From: an uncultured Sphingomonadaceae bacterium
GTDB lineage: Bacteria; Pseudomonadota; Alphaproteobacteria; Sphingomonadales; Sphingomonadaceae
Direction: 5' to 3'
DNA length: 64,000 bases
Assembly: GCA_946479505.1 (NCBI GenBank)
Contig: CAMLGC010000006.1
Coordinates: forward strand, 1 to 64,000
The notes under the pieces are model-generated. The model was not told the origin of the DNA. It saw only the letters and a program-made list of their open reading frames with translations, and did not search any database. Every line of letters starts with the position of its first letter. The first letter of the stretch is position 1. Shown here in pieces: positions 44,370 to 55,100 of the stretch. A program made the position numbers and the translations under genes.

Positions 44370-45317
44370 TCAGGCGCCGGCTTCGGTCAGTCGCGCGAGC
44401 TGGTCGTCGTTCAGGCTGACGTCCATCGAGCCCATCAGATCGTCGAGCTGCTCGATGCTCGTCGCGCTCGCGATCGGGGCGGTGACGCCCGGTTGCGCCG
44501 CGAGCCAGGCGAGCGCGATCTGCGCGAGCGTGGCGCCGGTCTCCGCGGCGACCGAATCCATCGCATCGAGCACGCCCTTCTTGTTTTCGATGAGCGCATC
44601 CATGCGGTTGCCGCGTACGCTTTTGCCGAGGTCCGCCTTCGAGCGGTACTTACCGGTCAGGAAGCCGGAGGCGAGACCGTAATAGGGCGTCACCGCGATG
44701 TTGTGCTCGATCGCGAGATCCTGAAGCTCGCCTTCGAACTTCTTGCGGCTCACCAGATTATATTCGGGCTGGAGCACGTGGTAGTGCTGCAAGCCCTTGT
44801 CGCGGGCGATGTCGAGCGCGGATTTCAGCCGCATCGCGGAGAAGTTGGAGGCGCCGACCACGCGGACCTTGCCCGCGTCGATCAGTCGACCGAACGCCTC
44901 GAGCACGTCCGCCTGCGGTACGCCCTCGTCGTCCTGATGCGCGAAATAGACGTCGATCCGATCGGTGCCGAGCCGCTCGAGCGATGCATCACACGCGGCG
45001 GCGATGCGTGTCGGCGCCAGCTTCTCGCCGCCTTCGCCCGGCAACATGCCGACCTTGGTCGCGATCAGCACGGCGTCGCGCTTGCCCGAGCGCTTGAGCC
45101 ACTCACCGATCACCTCTTCCGATTCGCCGCCTTTGTGTCCCGGCGCCCAGGCCGAATAAACGTCGGCGGTGTCGATCATGCGGCCGCCCTTCTCGACGAA
45201 GCTATCGAGGAGCGCGAAGCTCGTCGCCCTATCCGCGGTCCAGCCGAAGACGTTGCCGCCGAGCACCAGCGGCGGGGTTTCGAGGTCGGTGGCGCCGAGA
45301 CGGCGGAGCGTTCTCAT
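44370..45317 (-). CDS. Aldo/keto reductase
   Basis: This NADPH-dependent oxidoreductase of 315 residues has a TIM barrel. The tetrad is visible: Asp in RMIDTADVYSAW, Tyr in the same motif, Lys in AVLIATKVGM and His in DVYFAHQDD. GVTAPIASATSIEQLDDLMGS near the end binds the cofactor phosphate. The YajO/Tas-like subgroup is likely; the physiological substrate is unknown. Its ATG overlaps the stop of a tiny lipoprotein gene. Confidence 0.9.
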   Translation of the reverse strand: MRTLRRLGATDLETPPLVLGGNVFGWTADRATSFALLDSFVEKGGRMIDTADVYSAWAPGHKGGESEEVIGEWLKRSGKRDAVLIATKVGMLPGEGGEKLAPTRIAAACDASLERLGTDRIDVYFAHQDDEGVPQADVLEAFGRLIDAGKVRVVGASNFSAMRLKSALDIARDKGLQHYHVLQPEYNLVSRKKFEGELQDLAIEHNIAVTPYYGLASGFLTGKYRSKADLGKSVRGNRMDALIENKKGVLDAMDSVAAETGATLAQIALAWLAAQPGVTAPIASATSIEQLDDLMGSMDVSLNDDQLARLTEAGA

Positions 45318-45496
45318 CGGGCAGTGTCCTGGTTGGTGGCGACCGCGTTGGCCGACACGCTGTTGGCGTCGAGCATCGCGGCGGCCTGGTTGAGCTCGCG
45401 CGCCTGATCGGGCGAAACGCCGCCGAGTGCGGAATCGTCGGGCGATTGCCCGCACGCGGCGACCAGTAGGAGCGGTAGCAACAGCAAGGCGCGCAT
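45314..45496 (-). CDS. Small putative lipoprotein (60 aa)
   Basis: A 60-residue frame begins MRALLLLPLLLVAACGQSPDD, a clean lipoprotein signal with lipobox VAAC. The mature part is a short acidic, alanine-rich helix (SPDQARELNQAAAMLDANSVSAN) with no recognised domain. It is translationally coupled (ATGA) to the aldo/keto reductase. Such small sphingomonad lipoproteins are often unannotated; its function is unknown. Confidence 0.65.
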   Translation of the reverse strand: MRALLLLPLLLVAACGQSPDDSALGGVSPDQARELNQAAAMLDANSVSANAVATNQDTAR

Positions 45497-45518
45497 TCTT
45501 CCTCCCCGGACATGCGAA

Positions 45519-45546
45519 GGGCCGCATTCCCCAAGGAACGCGGCCC
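45519..45546 (-). terminator. Hairpin between the two small lipoprotein genes
   Basis: The stem GGGCCGC/GCGGCCC (45519-45525, 45540-45546) has a 14-nt loop and lies just after the stop of the upstream lipoprotein gene. The following minus-strand bases (TTCGC) are only weakly T-rich, so it may be a terminator or an attenuator. Confidence 0.45.
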
Positions 45547-45569
45547 CCGTCGAAACGATCCTGTACGGA

Positions 45570-45860
45570 TCAGTCCTCGATCGCGTTGCCCGCATCCTGC
45601 AATGCATTGCCGGTGGCATCGGCGACCCCATCGGCGCCGTTGGAGATCGCGTCGCCGGTGTTGTCCATCGAGGTCTCGGCGGCGCCGAGCGCGTTATCGG
45701 TCGCAGCGTCGACGTCGCTGACGCCCTCGCCCATCGTCGCTTCGGTATCGGCGGTGACGGAGTTGGAGGCCTCCGCGGTCTCGTTCTGGGCGTTCTGGCT
45801 GCACGCGGCGAGGCCGGCGGCGGCGAACACGGCCGCGGCCGCGAGGATGGACTTCTTCAT
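45570..45860 (-). CDS. Small alanine/asparagine-rich lipoprotein (96 aa)
   Basis: This 96-residue protein has a lipoprotein signal, MKKSILAAAAVFAAAGLAAC with lipobox LAAC. The mature chain is low-complexity and rich in Ala, Asn, Asp and Thr (TDNALGAAETSMDNTGDAISNGADGVADATGNALQDAGNAIED), suggesting a flexible or helical envelope protein. No family with known function is recognised. It diverges from the methionine-cycle operon. Confidence 0.75.
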   Translation of the reverse strand: MKKSILAAAAVFAAAGLAACSQNAQNETAEASNSVTADTEATMGEGVSDVDAATDNALGAAETSMDNTGDAISNGADGVADATGNALQDAGNAIED

Positions 45861-45971
45861 TCGGAAAACCCCTTGTGGTTGATCTTGTCACCGCCGGCTT
45901 TGTAGGCAGCGGGCGCGGAAGCTACCGGTCCCACGGTTCGCACGCAATGCCTGCGCGACCGCGCATCCGCG

Positions 45972-46003
45972 TTGACCTGATATAAAGATATCTTTATATC
46001 TCT
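45972..46003 (+). promoter_or_regulatory. Promoter and 22-bp SahR-type operator of the methionine-cycle operon
   Basis: A perfect 22-bp palindrome with half-site GATATAAAGAT occupies 45979-46000. A -35-like TTGACC (45972-45977) and, 17 bp later, a -10-like TATATC (45995-46000) bracket it, so a bound repressor would cover the promoter. The ATG cluster begins 3 bp after the palindrome, suggesting a leaderless or near-leaderless message. The encoded ArsR-methyltransferase fusion is the obvious binder. Confidence 0.8.
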
Positions 46004-46969
46004 ATGACCATGATGATCGCGCTGGACATCTTCCGGGCTCTTGCCGATTCGACGCGGCTGCGCATCCTCGCGCTGCTGCGCTCGATGGAATTGTCGGTGG
46101 GCGAGCTTGCGCAGGTGCTGGGGCAAAGCCAGCCGCGCGTGTCGCGCCACGTCAAGATCCTCTGCGATGCCGGTCTTGCCGAGCGACGCAAGGAAGGAAG
46201 CTGGGTGTTCGTCGCGCCCGGAAAGGCCGTGCTGGTCGACCCTGTCGTGGCCGCGCTCGATGCCTGGAGCGAGGCCGAGCCCGATCACTGGGCGGTCGCC
46301 GACGCGGCGCGGCTCGCCGCGGTGCGCGCCGATCGCGCCGCCGCGGCGCAGATCTGGTTTGCGCAGCACGCGGGCGAGTGGGACGCCATCCGCTCGCTCC
46401 ACGTCGCCGAAAGCGAGGTCGAGGCGGCGATGAAGGCAGCGCTCGGCGATCGAGCGATCGAGCAGCTCATCGATATCGGCACCGGCACCGGGCGCATGCT
46501 CGAGCTGTTCGCAGGGCAAGCCGAACAGGCGCTTGGGATCGATCGCAGCTCGGAGATGCTGCGGCTCGCGCGCGTCAAGCTTGCCGAGCGCGGGCTGAGC
46601 CATGCCGAGCTGCGCCAGGCCGACCTCTACGCGCTGCCGCTCGCCGACGGTGCGGCGGATGCCGCGATCCTGCACCACGTCCTCCATTTCGCGCAGCAGC
46701 CGGGCGCCGCGATCCTCGAGGCGGCGCGCGTGCTGATGCCGGGCGGGCGTCTGCTGATCGCCGATTTCGCGCCGCACGATCTGGAAGAGCTTCGCACGCG
46801 TGACGCCCATGCGCGCCTCGGCTTTTCGGACGAGCAGATTCTCGGCTGGTTCGATGCAGCGGGTCTTCTTCCGGTGCGCACCGAAATGCTGGAGGGGGGA
46901 GAGCTGACGGTGAAATTGTGGCTCGCGCGCAAGGGTGGAGCCGAGATCAAGGAGGCGAAGGCGGCATGA
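46004..46969 (+). CDS. sahR: ArsR-type regulator fused to SAM-dependent methyltransferase (SahR-like)
   Basis: This protein of 321 residues joins an N-terminal winged helix (IFRALADSTRLRILALLRSMELSVGELAQVLGQSQPRVSRHVKILCDAGLAERRKEGSWVFV) to a class I methyltransferase domain. The SAM/SAH pocket is seen as QLIDIGTGTGRMLELFAG and ADLYALPLADGAADAAILHHVLHFAQQP. SahR proteins with this architecture repress methionine-recycling genes and sense S-adenosylhomocysteine. Here it lies directly before metF and metH behind a palindromic operator, so autoregulation of the operon is the expected role. ATG codons at 46010 and 46013 are alternative starts. It overlaps metF by ATGA. Confidence 0.88.
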   Translation: MTMMIALDIFRALADSTRLRILALLRSMELSVGELAQVLGQSQPRVSRHVKILCDAGLAERRKEGSWVFVAPGKAVLVDPVVAALDAWSEAEPDHWAVADAARLAAVRADRAAAAQIWFAQHAGEWDAIRSLHVAESEVEAAMKAALGDRAIEQLIDIGTGTGRMLELFAGQAEQALGIDRSSEMLRLARVKLAERGLSHAELRQADLYALPLADGAADAAILHHVLHFAQQPGAAILEAARVLMPGGRLLIADFAPHDLEELRTRDAHARLGFSDEQILGWFDAAGLLPVRTEMLEGGELTVKLWLARKGGAEIKEAKAA

Positions 46970-47907
46970 GCCTGACCGTTCCCCAGCTCGAAGAGGCGCG
47001 CCGGGCGCTCGGCGCCCCGCTCTTCGCCGATCTGGCGGGCGACGCACAGGTGTCGTTCGAATTCTTCCCGCCCAAGACCGAAAAGATGGAAGCGACGCTC
47101 TGGGAGTCGATCCAGACGCTCGCGCCCTTGGGGCCGCGCTTCGTGTCGGTGACCTACGGTGCGGGCGGGTCGACGCGCGAGCGCACGCATGCGACGGTCG
47201 CGCGCATCCAGCGCGAGACGCCGCTCGCCGCCGCGGCGCACCTCACCTGCGTCGAGGCCACGCGCGAGGAGATCGATCGAATCGCCGACGATTATTGGGC
47301 GGCTGGCGTGCGCCACATCGTCGCGCTGCGTGGCGATCCGCCGTGCGAGGGGACGACGTTCGCGCCGCATCCGGGCGGGTACGAAAATGCCGCCGCGCTG
47401 GTCGCGGGGTTGAAGAGGCTGCACCCGTTCGAGATTTCGGTCGCGGCCTATCCCGAATGCCACCCCGATTCGGTCGACGAGCACGCCGATCTCGACAATC
47501 TCAAGCGCAAGCTCGACGCGGGTGCCACCCGCGCGATCACGCAGTTCTTTTTCTCGCCCGAGGCGTTCTTCCGCTTCCGCGACAAGGCCGCGGCGGCCGG
47601 AATCGGCGCCGAGCTCGTGCCCGGCATTTTGCCGGTGTCGAACGTCGCCCAGACGCGCAAGTTCGCCGGGCTGTGCGGGGCGGCCATCCCGCCGTGGATG
47701 GACCGGCTGTTCGAGGGGCTCGACGATCATCCCGCCGCGCGCCAGCTCGTCGCCGCGACGATCGCGGCCGAGATGTGCCGCAGGCTCTATGCGGGCGGCG
47801 TGCGGAGCTTTCATTTCTACACGCTCAACCGCGCGGAGCTGAGCTACGCGATCTGCCACCTGCTGGGGCTTCGGCCCAACGCAGGGGCGAAAGCGGAGGC
47901 GGCGTAA
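46966..47907 (+). CDS. metF: Methylenetetrahydrofolate reductase
   Basis: This FAD-dependent protein of 313 residues reduces 5,10-methylene-THF to 5-methyl-THF, the methyl donor for methionine synthase. Features are VSFEFFPPKTEKMEATLWESI (catalytic glutamate region), FVSVTYGAGGSTRERTHATV, HIVALRGDPP, AAYPECHPDS, and TQFFFSPEAFFRFRDKAAAAG. It is translationally coupled to the regulator upstream. Together with the split metH genes it forms the methionine arm of the SAM cycle. Confidence 0.96.
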   Translation: MSLTVPQLEEARRALGAPLFADLAGDAQVSFEFFPPKTEKMEATLWESIQTLAPLGPRFVSVTYGAGGSTRERTHATVARIQRETPLAAAAHLTCVEATREEIDRIADDYWAAGVRHIVALRGDPPCEGTTFAPHPGGYENAAALVAGLKRLHPFEISVAAYPECHPDSVDEHADLDNLKRKLDAGATRAITQFFFSPEAFFRFRDKAAAAGIGAELVPGILPVSNVAQTRKFAGLCGAAIPPWMDRLFEGLDDHPAARQLVAATIAAEMCRRLYAGGVRSFHFYTLNRAELSYAICHLLGLRPNAGAKAEAA

Positions 47908-47909
47908 TA

Positions 47910-48036
47910 CTTCTCCCCCTCCCGCATGCGGGAGGGGGGGGCGGGGGGTGGGCTCCCGCCCTCCACAAACATCAGCGCTCGTTGATAGCGGGTGCCCACC
48001 CCTCGACCCCTCCCGCATGCGGGAGGGGAGGAGAAG
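47910..48036. repeat. Palindromic element between metF and metH
   Basis: The left arm CTTCTCCCCCTCCCGCATGC, continuing into GGGAGGGG and TGGGC, is answered by GCCCACCCCTCGACCCCTCC and CGCATGCGGGAGGGGAGGAGAAG. The interior is about 40 bp. Its right end supplies GGGAGGGGAGGAG, 7 nt from the metH ATG, so the repeat appears to donate that gene's ribosome-binding site. Confidence 0.88.
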
Positions 48037-48040
48037 CGAA

Positions 48041-49087
48041 ATGAACGCACGCGAACACCTCAAGGCCGAAGCCGCCAAGCGCATCCTCATCAAGGACGGG
48101 CCGTTCGGCACCGAGATTCAGCGTTGGGGCCTGAAGGAAACCGATTATGCCGGTTCGCTCGGCCTCGCGAGGGACCAGAAGGGCAACAACGATATCCTCG
48201 CGCTGACCAAGCCCGAGGTCCCCGAGAGCATCACGCGCGCGTACCTGTTCGCGGGCGCCGATGTCATCGCGACCAACACCTTCTCGGCCAACCGGATCAG
48301 CCAGGCCGACTATGGGGTTGAGCACCTTGTCGCGGAGATCAACCGCGCCTCGGCCGAGATCGCGCGTCGCTGCGCAGACGAGGCGGCGGCAATCGACGGC
48401 CGGCCGCGTTTCGTCGCCGGTGCGATCGGGCCGACCAACAAGACGCTGTCCTTGTCGCCCGACGTCGAGGACCCCGGTTTTCGCGAGATCGATTTCGATT
48501 TTCTGAAGGGCGTCTATCGCGAGCAGATCGACGCGCTGATCGAGGGCGGTGCCGATTTCGTGCTGATCGAGACGGTGTTCGATACGCTCAACGCCAAGGC
48601 CGGCATCATGGCCGCGATCGAGGCGGGCGACGCCTTGGGGCGCGACGTGCCGATCATGCTGTCGATGACACTCACCGATCTGTCGGGCCGCAACCTGTCG
48701 GGCCACACGGTCGAGGCGTTCTGGCACGCGGTGCGCCACGCGCGGCCGGTGACGATCGGCCTCAACTGCTCGTTCGGCGCGCAGCAATTGCGCCCGCATG
48801 TGCGAACGCTGGCGGGGATCGCCGACACGCTCATCATGGTCTATCCCAATGCGGGCCTTCCCAACGAGCTCGGCCAGTATGACGAGGCGCCCGCGGAGAC
48901 CGCCGCGCTGGTGCGTGAATGGGCGGAGAACGGGCAGGTCAACGTGCTCGGCGGGTGCTGCGGCTCGACGCCCGATCACATCGCGGCGATCAAGGCCGCG
49001 GTCGAAGGCCTGCCCCCGCGTGCGCTCGCGAAGCCCGATGTGCGCACCCGCCTCGCCGGCTTGGAGCCGATGACGATGGCGGCATAG
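48041..49087 (+). CDS. metH1: Methionine synthase, homocysteine-binding module (split MetH, part 1)
   Basis: This protein of 348 residues equals the N-terminal homocysteine module of cobalamin-dependent MetH. It starts [21 protein letters not shown], and the zinc cysteines are in [13 protein letters not shown] and [14 protein letters not shown]. It should bind homocysteine thiolate on zinc and accept the methyl group from methylcobalamin held by the partner encoded 138 bp downstream. Splitting of metH into two cistrons is common in sphingomonads and other alphaproteobacteria. Confidence 0.94.
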   Translation: MNAREHLKAEAAKRILIKDGPFGTEIQRWGLKETDYAGSLGLARDQKGNNDILALTKPEVPESITRAYLFAGADVIATNTFSANRISQADYGVEHLVAEINRASAEIARRCADEAAAIDGRPRFVAGAIGPTNKTLSLSPDVEDPGFREIDFDFLKGVYREQIDALIEGGADFVLIETVFDTLNAKAGIMAAIEAGDALGRDVPIMLSMTLTDLSGRNLSGHTVEAFWHAVRHARPVTIGLNCSFGAQQLRPHVRTLAGIADTLIMVYPNAGLPNELGQYDEAPAETAALVREWAENGQVNVLGGCCGSTPDHIAAIKAAVEGLPPRALAKPDVRTRLAGLEPMTMAA

Positions 49088-49095
49088 GCGAACAG

Positions 49096-49213
49096 ATCCT
49101 CCCCTGTAAGGGGAGGTGACGCGCGAAGCGCGTCGGAGGGGTGTCCCCCTCTCGATAGCGCGATACCCCTCCGTCAGCCCTGCGGGCTGCCACCTCCCCT
49201 TACAGGGGAGGAT
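49096..49213. repeat. Palindromic element between the two metH genes
   Basis: The outer arms ATCCTCCCCTGTAAGGGGAG with GTG (49096-49118) and their inverted copy (49191-49213) are identical over 23 bp. Inner pairs CGGAGGGGT/ACCCCTCCG extend the cruciform, and local hairpins GACGCGC...GCGCGTC and GCAGCCCGC...GGGCTGC occur between. It is a different family from the CCCTCCCGC repeats. Confidence 0.92.
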
Positions 49214-49225
49214 TGAAGGATAATA

Positions 49226-51916
<2,691 letters not shown>

Positions 51917-52064
51917 CATCTTGGGGGGAAGAACGAATGGTTCGTTCTGGGACAAGGGCCAAGCTTAGCAATATCTAACCCTGCCACACGCCGCCGTTAA
52001 CCCTCAATCGCCCTTCCCGACGCGCGCGCCGCCCTCCAGCCTTCGCGCGAAAGGACCTTCGCCC

Positions 52065-52991
52065 ATGCGCCTTGCCCCCTTAGCCCTGCTCCTGCTCGCC
52101 GCCCCGGCCACCGCGCAGAGCGGCGCGCCCTTCACCATCGTCGAGACCGGCCAGACCTTCTCCGACATCGACGACGCCGTGCAGTCGGTGCGGATGGGCA
52201 CCGCGACCATCCTGATCGCGCCGGGCGTCTATCACCAATGCACCGTTCAGGCGGGCGGGCGGATCACCTTCAAGGCACTTCAGCCCGGCACCGCGATCTT
52301 CGACGGCACCGCGTGCGAGGGCAAGGCCGCCTTCGTGCTGCGCGGGCAGAGCGCGACGGTCGACGGCCTCGTCTTCCGCAACATTCGCGTCGACGACGGC
52401 AACGGCGCCGGTATTCGCACAGAGATGGGCAATCTCACGGTGCGCAACTCGATGTTCCTCGACAGCCAGGAAGGCATCCTCGGCGGCGAGCCGGCCGATC
52501 AGCGCATCCTCATCGATCATTCGACCTTTTCAGGCCTCGGCACCTGCGACGACGCGCCCGATTGCGCGCATTCGATCTATCTGGCGAATCAGGGCAAGGT
52601 GACGATCACCAATTCGCGGTTCGAGCGGGGGCGGGGCGGGCATTACGTCAAGGTGCGCAGCCCCTTCGTCGAGATCACCGACAACAGCTTCGACGACAGC
52701 CACGGCCACAAGACCAACTACATGATCGACCTGCCCAACGGCGCGAGCGGGCTGATCGCGCGCAACACCTTCGTCCAGGGCCGCGACAAGGAGAATTGGT
52801 CGGGCTTCATCGTCGTTGCGGCCGAGGCGCACGATTTCTCCGCCGATGGCCTCCGCATCGAGGACAATGTCGCCAGCCTTGCGCCGGGAGTGGAGCGCAG
52901 CCCGGCGTTCGTGGCGGACCTCAGCGGCGATGCGATCGAGGTGGCGGACAACCGGCTGGGGCCGGGCGTACGGCGGTTCGAGCGGCGGTAG
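52065..52991 (+). CDS. Secreted right-handed parallel beta-helix protein
   Basis: This protein of 308 residues has a signal peptide (MRLAPLALLLLAAPATAQ). The rest is a ladder of short strands with NxxF-type turns (VDGLVFRNIRVDD, LTVRNSMFLDSQEG, ILIDHSTFSGLG, VTITNSRFERG, VEITDNSFDDS, LIARNTFVQGR), typical of pectin-lyase-like beta-helices. Cysteine pairs in CTVQAG...DGTACEG and TCDDAPDCAHS may form disulfides. No catalytic lyase residues can be assigned, so a carbohydrate-binding or uronan-related role is only a guess. It is monocistronic and converges on the phosphatase. Confidence 0.82.
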   Translation: MRLAPLALLLLAAPATAQSGAPFTIVETGQTFSDIDDAVQSVRMGTATILIAPGVYHQCTVQAGGRITFKALQPGTAIFDGTACEGKAAFVLRGQSATVDGLVFRNIRVDDGNGAGIRTEMGNLTVRNSMFLDSQEGILGGEPADQRILIDHSTFSGLGTCDDAPDCAHSIYLANQGKVTITNSRFERGRGGHYVKVRSPFVEITDNSFDDSHGHKTNYMIDLPNGASGLIARNTFVQGRDKENWSGFIVVAAEAHDFSADGLRIEDNVASLAPGVERSPAFVADLSGDAIEVADNRLGPGVRRFERR

Positions 52992-53005
52992 CGCACCAGA
53001 AGATG

Positions 53006-53405
53006 CCGTCATGCTGAACTTGTTTCAGCATCCAAGGTCAATCTTTCGCAAGCGGCTCCGCAATGCCGAGCACCGGTGCCAGATCGTTCCATTCCGGATT
53101 GTCGCGCTCAATGAGGTTGCACTTCCAATCGCGGTGCCATCGCTTGAGCGTTTCTCGCGAGCGATAGCGCTAGGCATGTCCGCCAAGAGCTCGTAACGGA
53201 CCAAGCGATGAACTTTGTAGCGGCGCGTGAAGCTGTCGGCTGCGCCTATCCTGTGTTGTTGGAGCCGGGCGGGTAAGTTTGACGTAACGCCGATGTAGAT
53301 CGCGCCGAGATAGCCGCTGGCGAGAACGTAAACGCACGGCTGGCGTGTCATCGAGGCGGTATCGCATGAACGCCGTTGGATGCTGAAACGAGTTCAGCAT
53401 GACGG
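53006..53405 (-). mobile_element. 400-bp putative mobile element with GIY-YIG gene
   Basis: Terminal inverted repeats of 30 bp (53006-53035 and 53376-53405; outer half CCGTCATGCTGAACT) match at 29 of 30 positions. Each end is also a hairpin, ATGCTGAA-N5-TTCAGCAT. Directly outside both ends stands AAGATG (53000-53005 and 53406-53411), which looks like a 6-bp target-site duplication. The only gene inside is a frameshifted GIY-YIG nuclease. The unit occupies nearly the entire gap between two convergent genes and disrupts neither. Mobility is inferred from structure. Confidence 0.75.
53038..53351 (-). pseudogene. GIY-YIG nuclease family gene with one-base frameshift
   Basis: The reading frame starts MTRQPCVYVLASGYLGAIYIGVTSNLPARLQQHR, with the GIY-like (VYVLAS) and YIG (IYIGVT) motifs and the conserved arginine, and continues to AIAREKR. 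At about 53149-53150 one base is missing. The other frame then supplies the expected ending LKRWHRDWKCNLIERDNP, then EWNDLAPVLGIAEPLAKD and a stop at 53038. The repaired protein would have about 104 residues, normal for stand-alone UPF0213-type GIY-YIG proteins. The damage may be real decay or a sequencing error. Confidence 0.85.
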
Positions 53406-53412
53406 AAGATGC

Positions 53413-55047
53413 CTACGAACACATATCCGCCGCCCCCGGATCGAGGTCGAGGCACCGCCCGTCCACCTTGGGCGCGCCCACCGGCACGTCTGCCAGCGCC
53501 GCAAGCGTCGGCGCGATATCCACGGTCTCGACGCCGTGCGGCTGCTCGAACGACGTGATCCCCTTCCACCAGAACAGGATCGGCACGCGGCGGTCGTAGT
53601 CCCAGAAGCTGCCGTGCGTCGCGACCGAGCCGTGCGTCGGATCGGCAATCGGTGTCACCAACGGCTTCAATGCCACGATCAGGTCGCCCGAGCGGCCCTG
53701 ATAATAAGATGCCTTGGCGCGCATGATGAGCGGCCACGTGTCGGGCGGGCCGGAGGGCTCGGGCGAGGCGGCGATCTCGGCCCCGGTGAACACTGCTTCG
53801 ACCTGCGGATTTGCGAGCAGCGCCTTCTTGGCCTCGGCGATCACCGCCGCCTTCTTCGATGCGGGCACCGCGGGCGTCACGTAGATGTCGCCGCCGGCGG
53901 TCGCGATCGGGTTTCCATTGATTCCGAGCTTGGCCGCGATCGCCTTCGCATCGAGGTTCATCGAGAGGCGCTGCGCCATCGGCAATGCCTGCTGCCGCTC
54001 GCGCTCGGGCAGGTCGTTGCCGCCATGATCGGCCGTGAGCGCCACGGCATAGTCGACCCCCATCGCGTCGAGTGCCTTGAAGAAGTCGCCGAGGCTGCGA
54101 TCGAGCGCGAACATCTGGAGGCACATCTCGGTGCCCTCGGTGCCGTATTTGTGGCCGATATGGTCGGTCACCGACAGCCCGATGTCGATAATGTCGGGCG
54201 CGCCGCCCTTGCCGAGCGCCATCGATTCGATCAGCCCCGCCGCGAGCGCGAGTGTCGCGCCGTCCTTGGCCGGGGAATTGACAAAGCCGCTCACGTCGCC
54301 GCCCTCGCGCGCGAAGCGGCCGGTGCCCACCGTCTTGCCGCCGCCAACCGCAATCGGGCGGTCCTTGGCGACACAATAATCGGGCAGCGCGAGCGGCGGC
54401 TGCGCCTCGGCGATCTTGGCCGCGACCGCCGCATTGGTGCGCGTTACCACCGGCGGGGTCGGCCGCCCGGCATAGGTGACGAAGCGGTCGCCCTTCCACC
54501 ACCACAGCGCATCGACCGTGTGCCCGCCCATCATCACCGCGGCACGATCTTTGCCCGCGACCGAGACGACACGTGTGCGCGGGTCCGCCCTCTTCATCCG
54601 CTCGCCGAGCGTCGGCACCATCAAGTGCTTCGCGCTGACCGTAAAATCGTCGTTGGTGCTGCCGGGAATGGCCTCGTCCTCAGCGCAATAGATGCGCTTG
54701 TCCTCGCGGGCTGTGGAGAAATCGATCCAGTCGTTGGCGATGATCCCGGTGTGCGCGGGGCGCATTCCGGTGAGGATCGTCGAATGGCCCGGGCAGGTCT
54801 CGGTCGCGGCGTGGCTCTGATACCCCGACGGAAAGACCGCCCCCTGGAGCAGCCGCGCGAAGCCGCCGGTATAGTGATTGCGATATTCGGCGAAGAGATT
54901 CGCCGAGAACTGATCGACCGAAATGACGACGAGGAGCCTGGGCGCAGGCTGCATTGCGGGTGCGAGCGGCGGCGCATCCTGGGCGATCGAGGGCGCGGCG
55001 AGAGGGCCGAGCGCGAGCGCGGCGAGCGAGACCAGAGATTTCTTCAC
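53413..55047 (-). CDS. PafA/SPAP-type alkaline phosphatase
   Basis: This exported phosphatase of 544 residues belongs to the nucleotide pyrophosphatase/phosphodiesterase superfamily. The signal peptide is MKKSLVSLAALALGPLAAPSIAQ. Metal ligand Asp45 (VISVDQF), nucleophile Thr84 (TETCPGHST), Asn105 (GIIANDW) and the Lys-Arg pair in AGKDRAAVMMGG match the threonine-nucleophile monoesterase class described for PafA and for Sphingomonas SPAP. Further ligands are in VTDHIGHKYG and ALTADHGGND. It should strip phosphate from a broad range of monoesters in the periplasm, without needing the PhoA serine. No Pho box was recognised upstream. Confidence 0.92.
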   Translation of the reverse strand: MKKSLVSLAALALGPLAAPSIAQDAPPLAPAMQPAPRLLVVISVDQFSANLFAEYRNHYTGGFARLLQGAVFPSGYQSHAATETCPGHSTILTGMRPAHTGIIANDWIDFSTAREDKRIYCAEDEAIPGSTNDDFTVSAKHLMVPTLGERMKRADPRTRVVSVAGKDRAAVMMGGHTVDALWWWKGDRFVTYAGRPTPPVVTRTNAAVAAKIAEAQPPLALPDYCVAKDRPIAVGGGKTVGTGRFAREGGDVSGFVNSPAKDGATLALAAGLIESMALGKGGAPDIIDIGLSVTDHIGHKYGTEGTEMCLQMFALDRSLGDFFKALDAMGVDYAVALTADHGGNDLPERERQQALPMAQRLSMNLDAKAIAAKLGINGNPIATAGGDIYVTPAVPASKKAAVIAEAKKALLANPQVEAVFTGAEIAASPEPSGPPDTWPLIMRAKASYYQGRSGDLIVALKPLVTPIADPTHGSVATHGSFWDYDRRVPILFWWKGITSFEQPHGVETVDIAPTLAALADVPVGAPKVDGRCLDLDPGAADMCS

Positions 55048-55100
55048 GAGCTCCCCCTATGGAACTGGGCACGCCCCCGCTATCGAGGAGGGGGACAGGG

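Noticed and set aside
45972..46003. SAM or SAH riboswitch before the methionine operon
   Set aside because: The start codon is only 3 bp from the promoter palindrome, leaving no leader for an aptamer.
49096..49213. Possible CRISPR-like repeat
   Set aside because: The units are inverted rather than direct repeats and occur once, so it is a cruciform palindrome and not an array.
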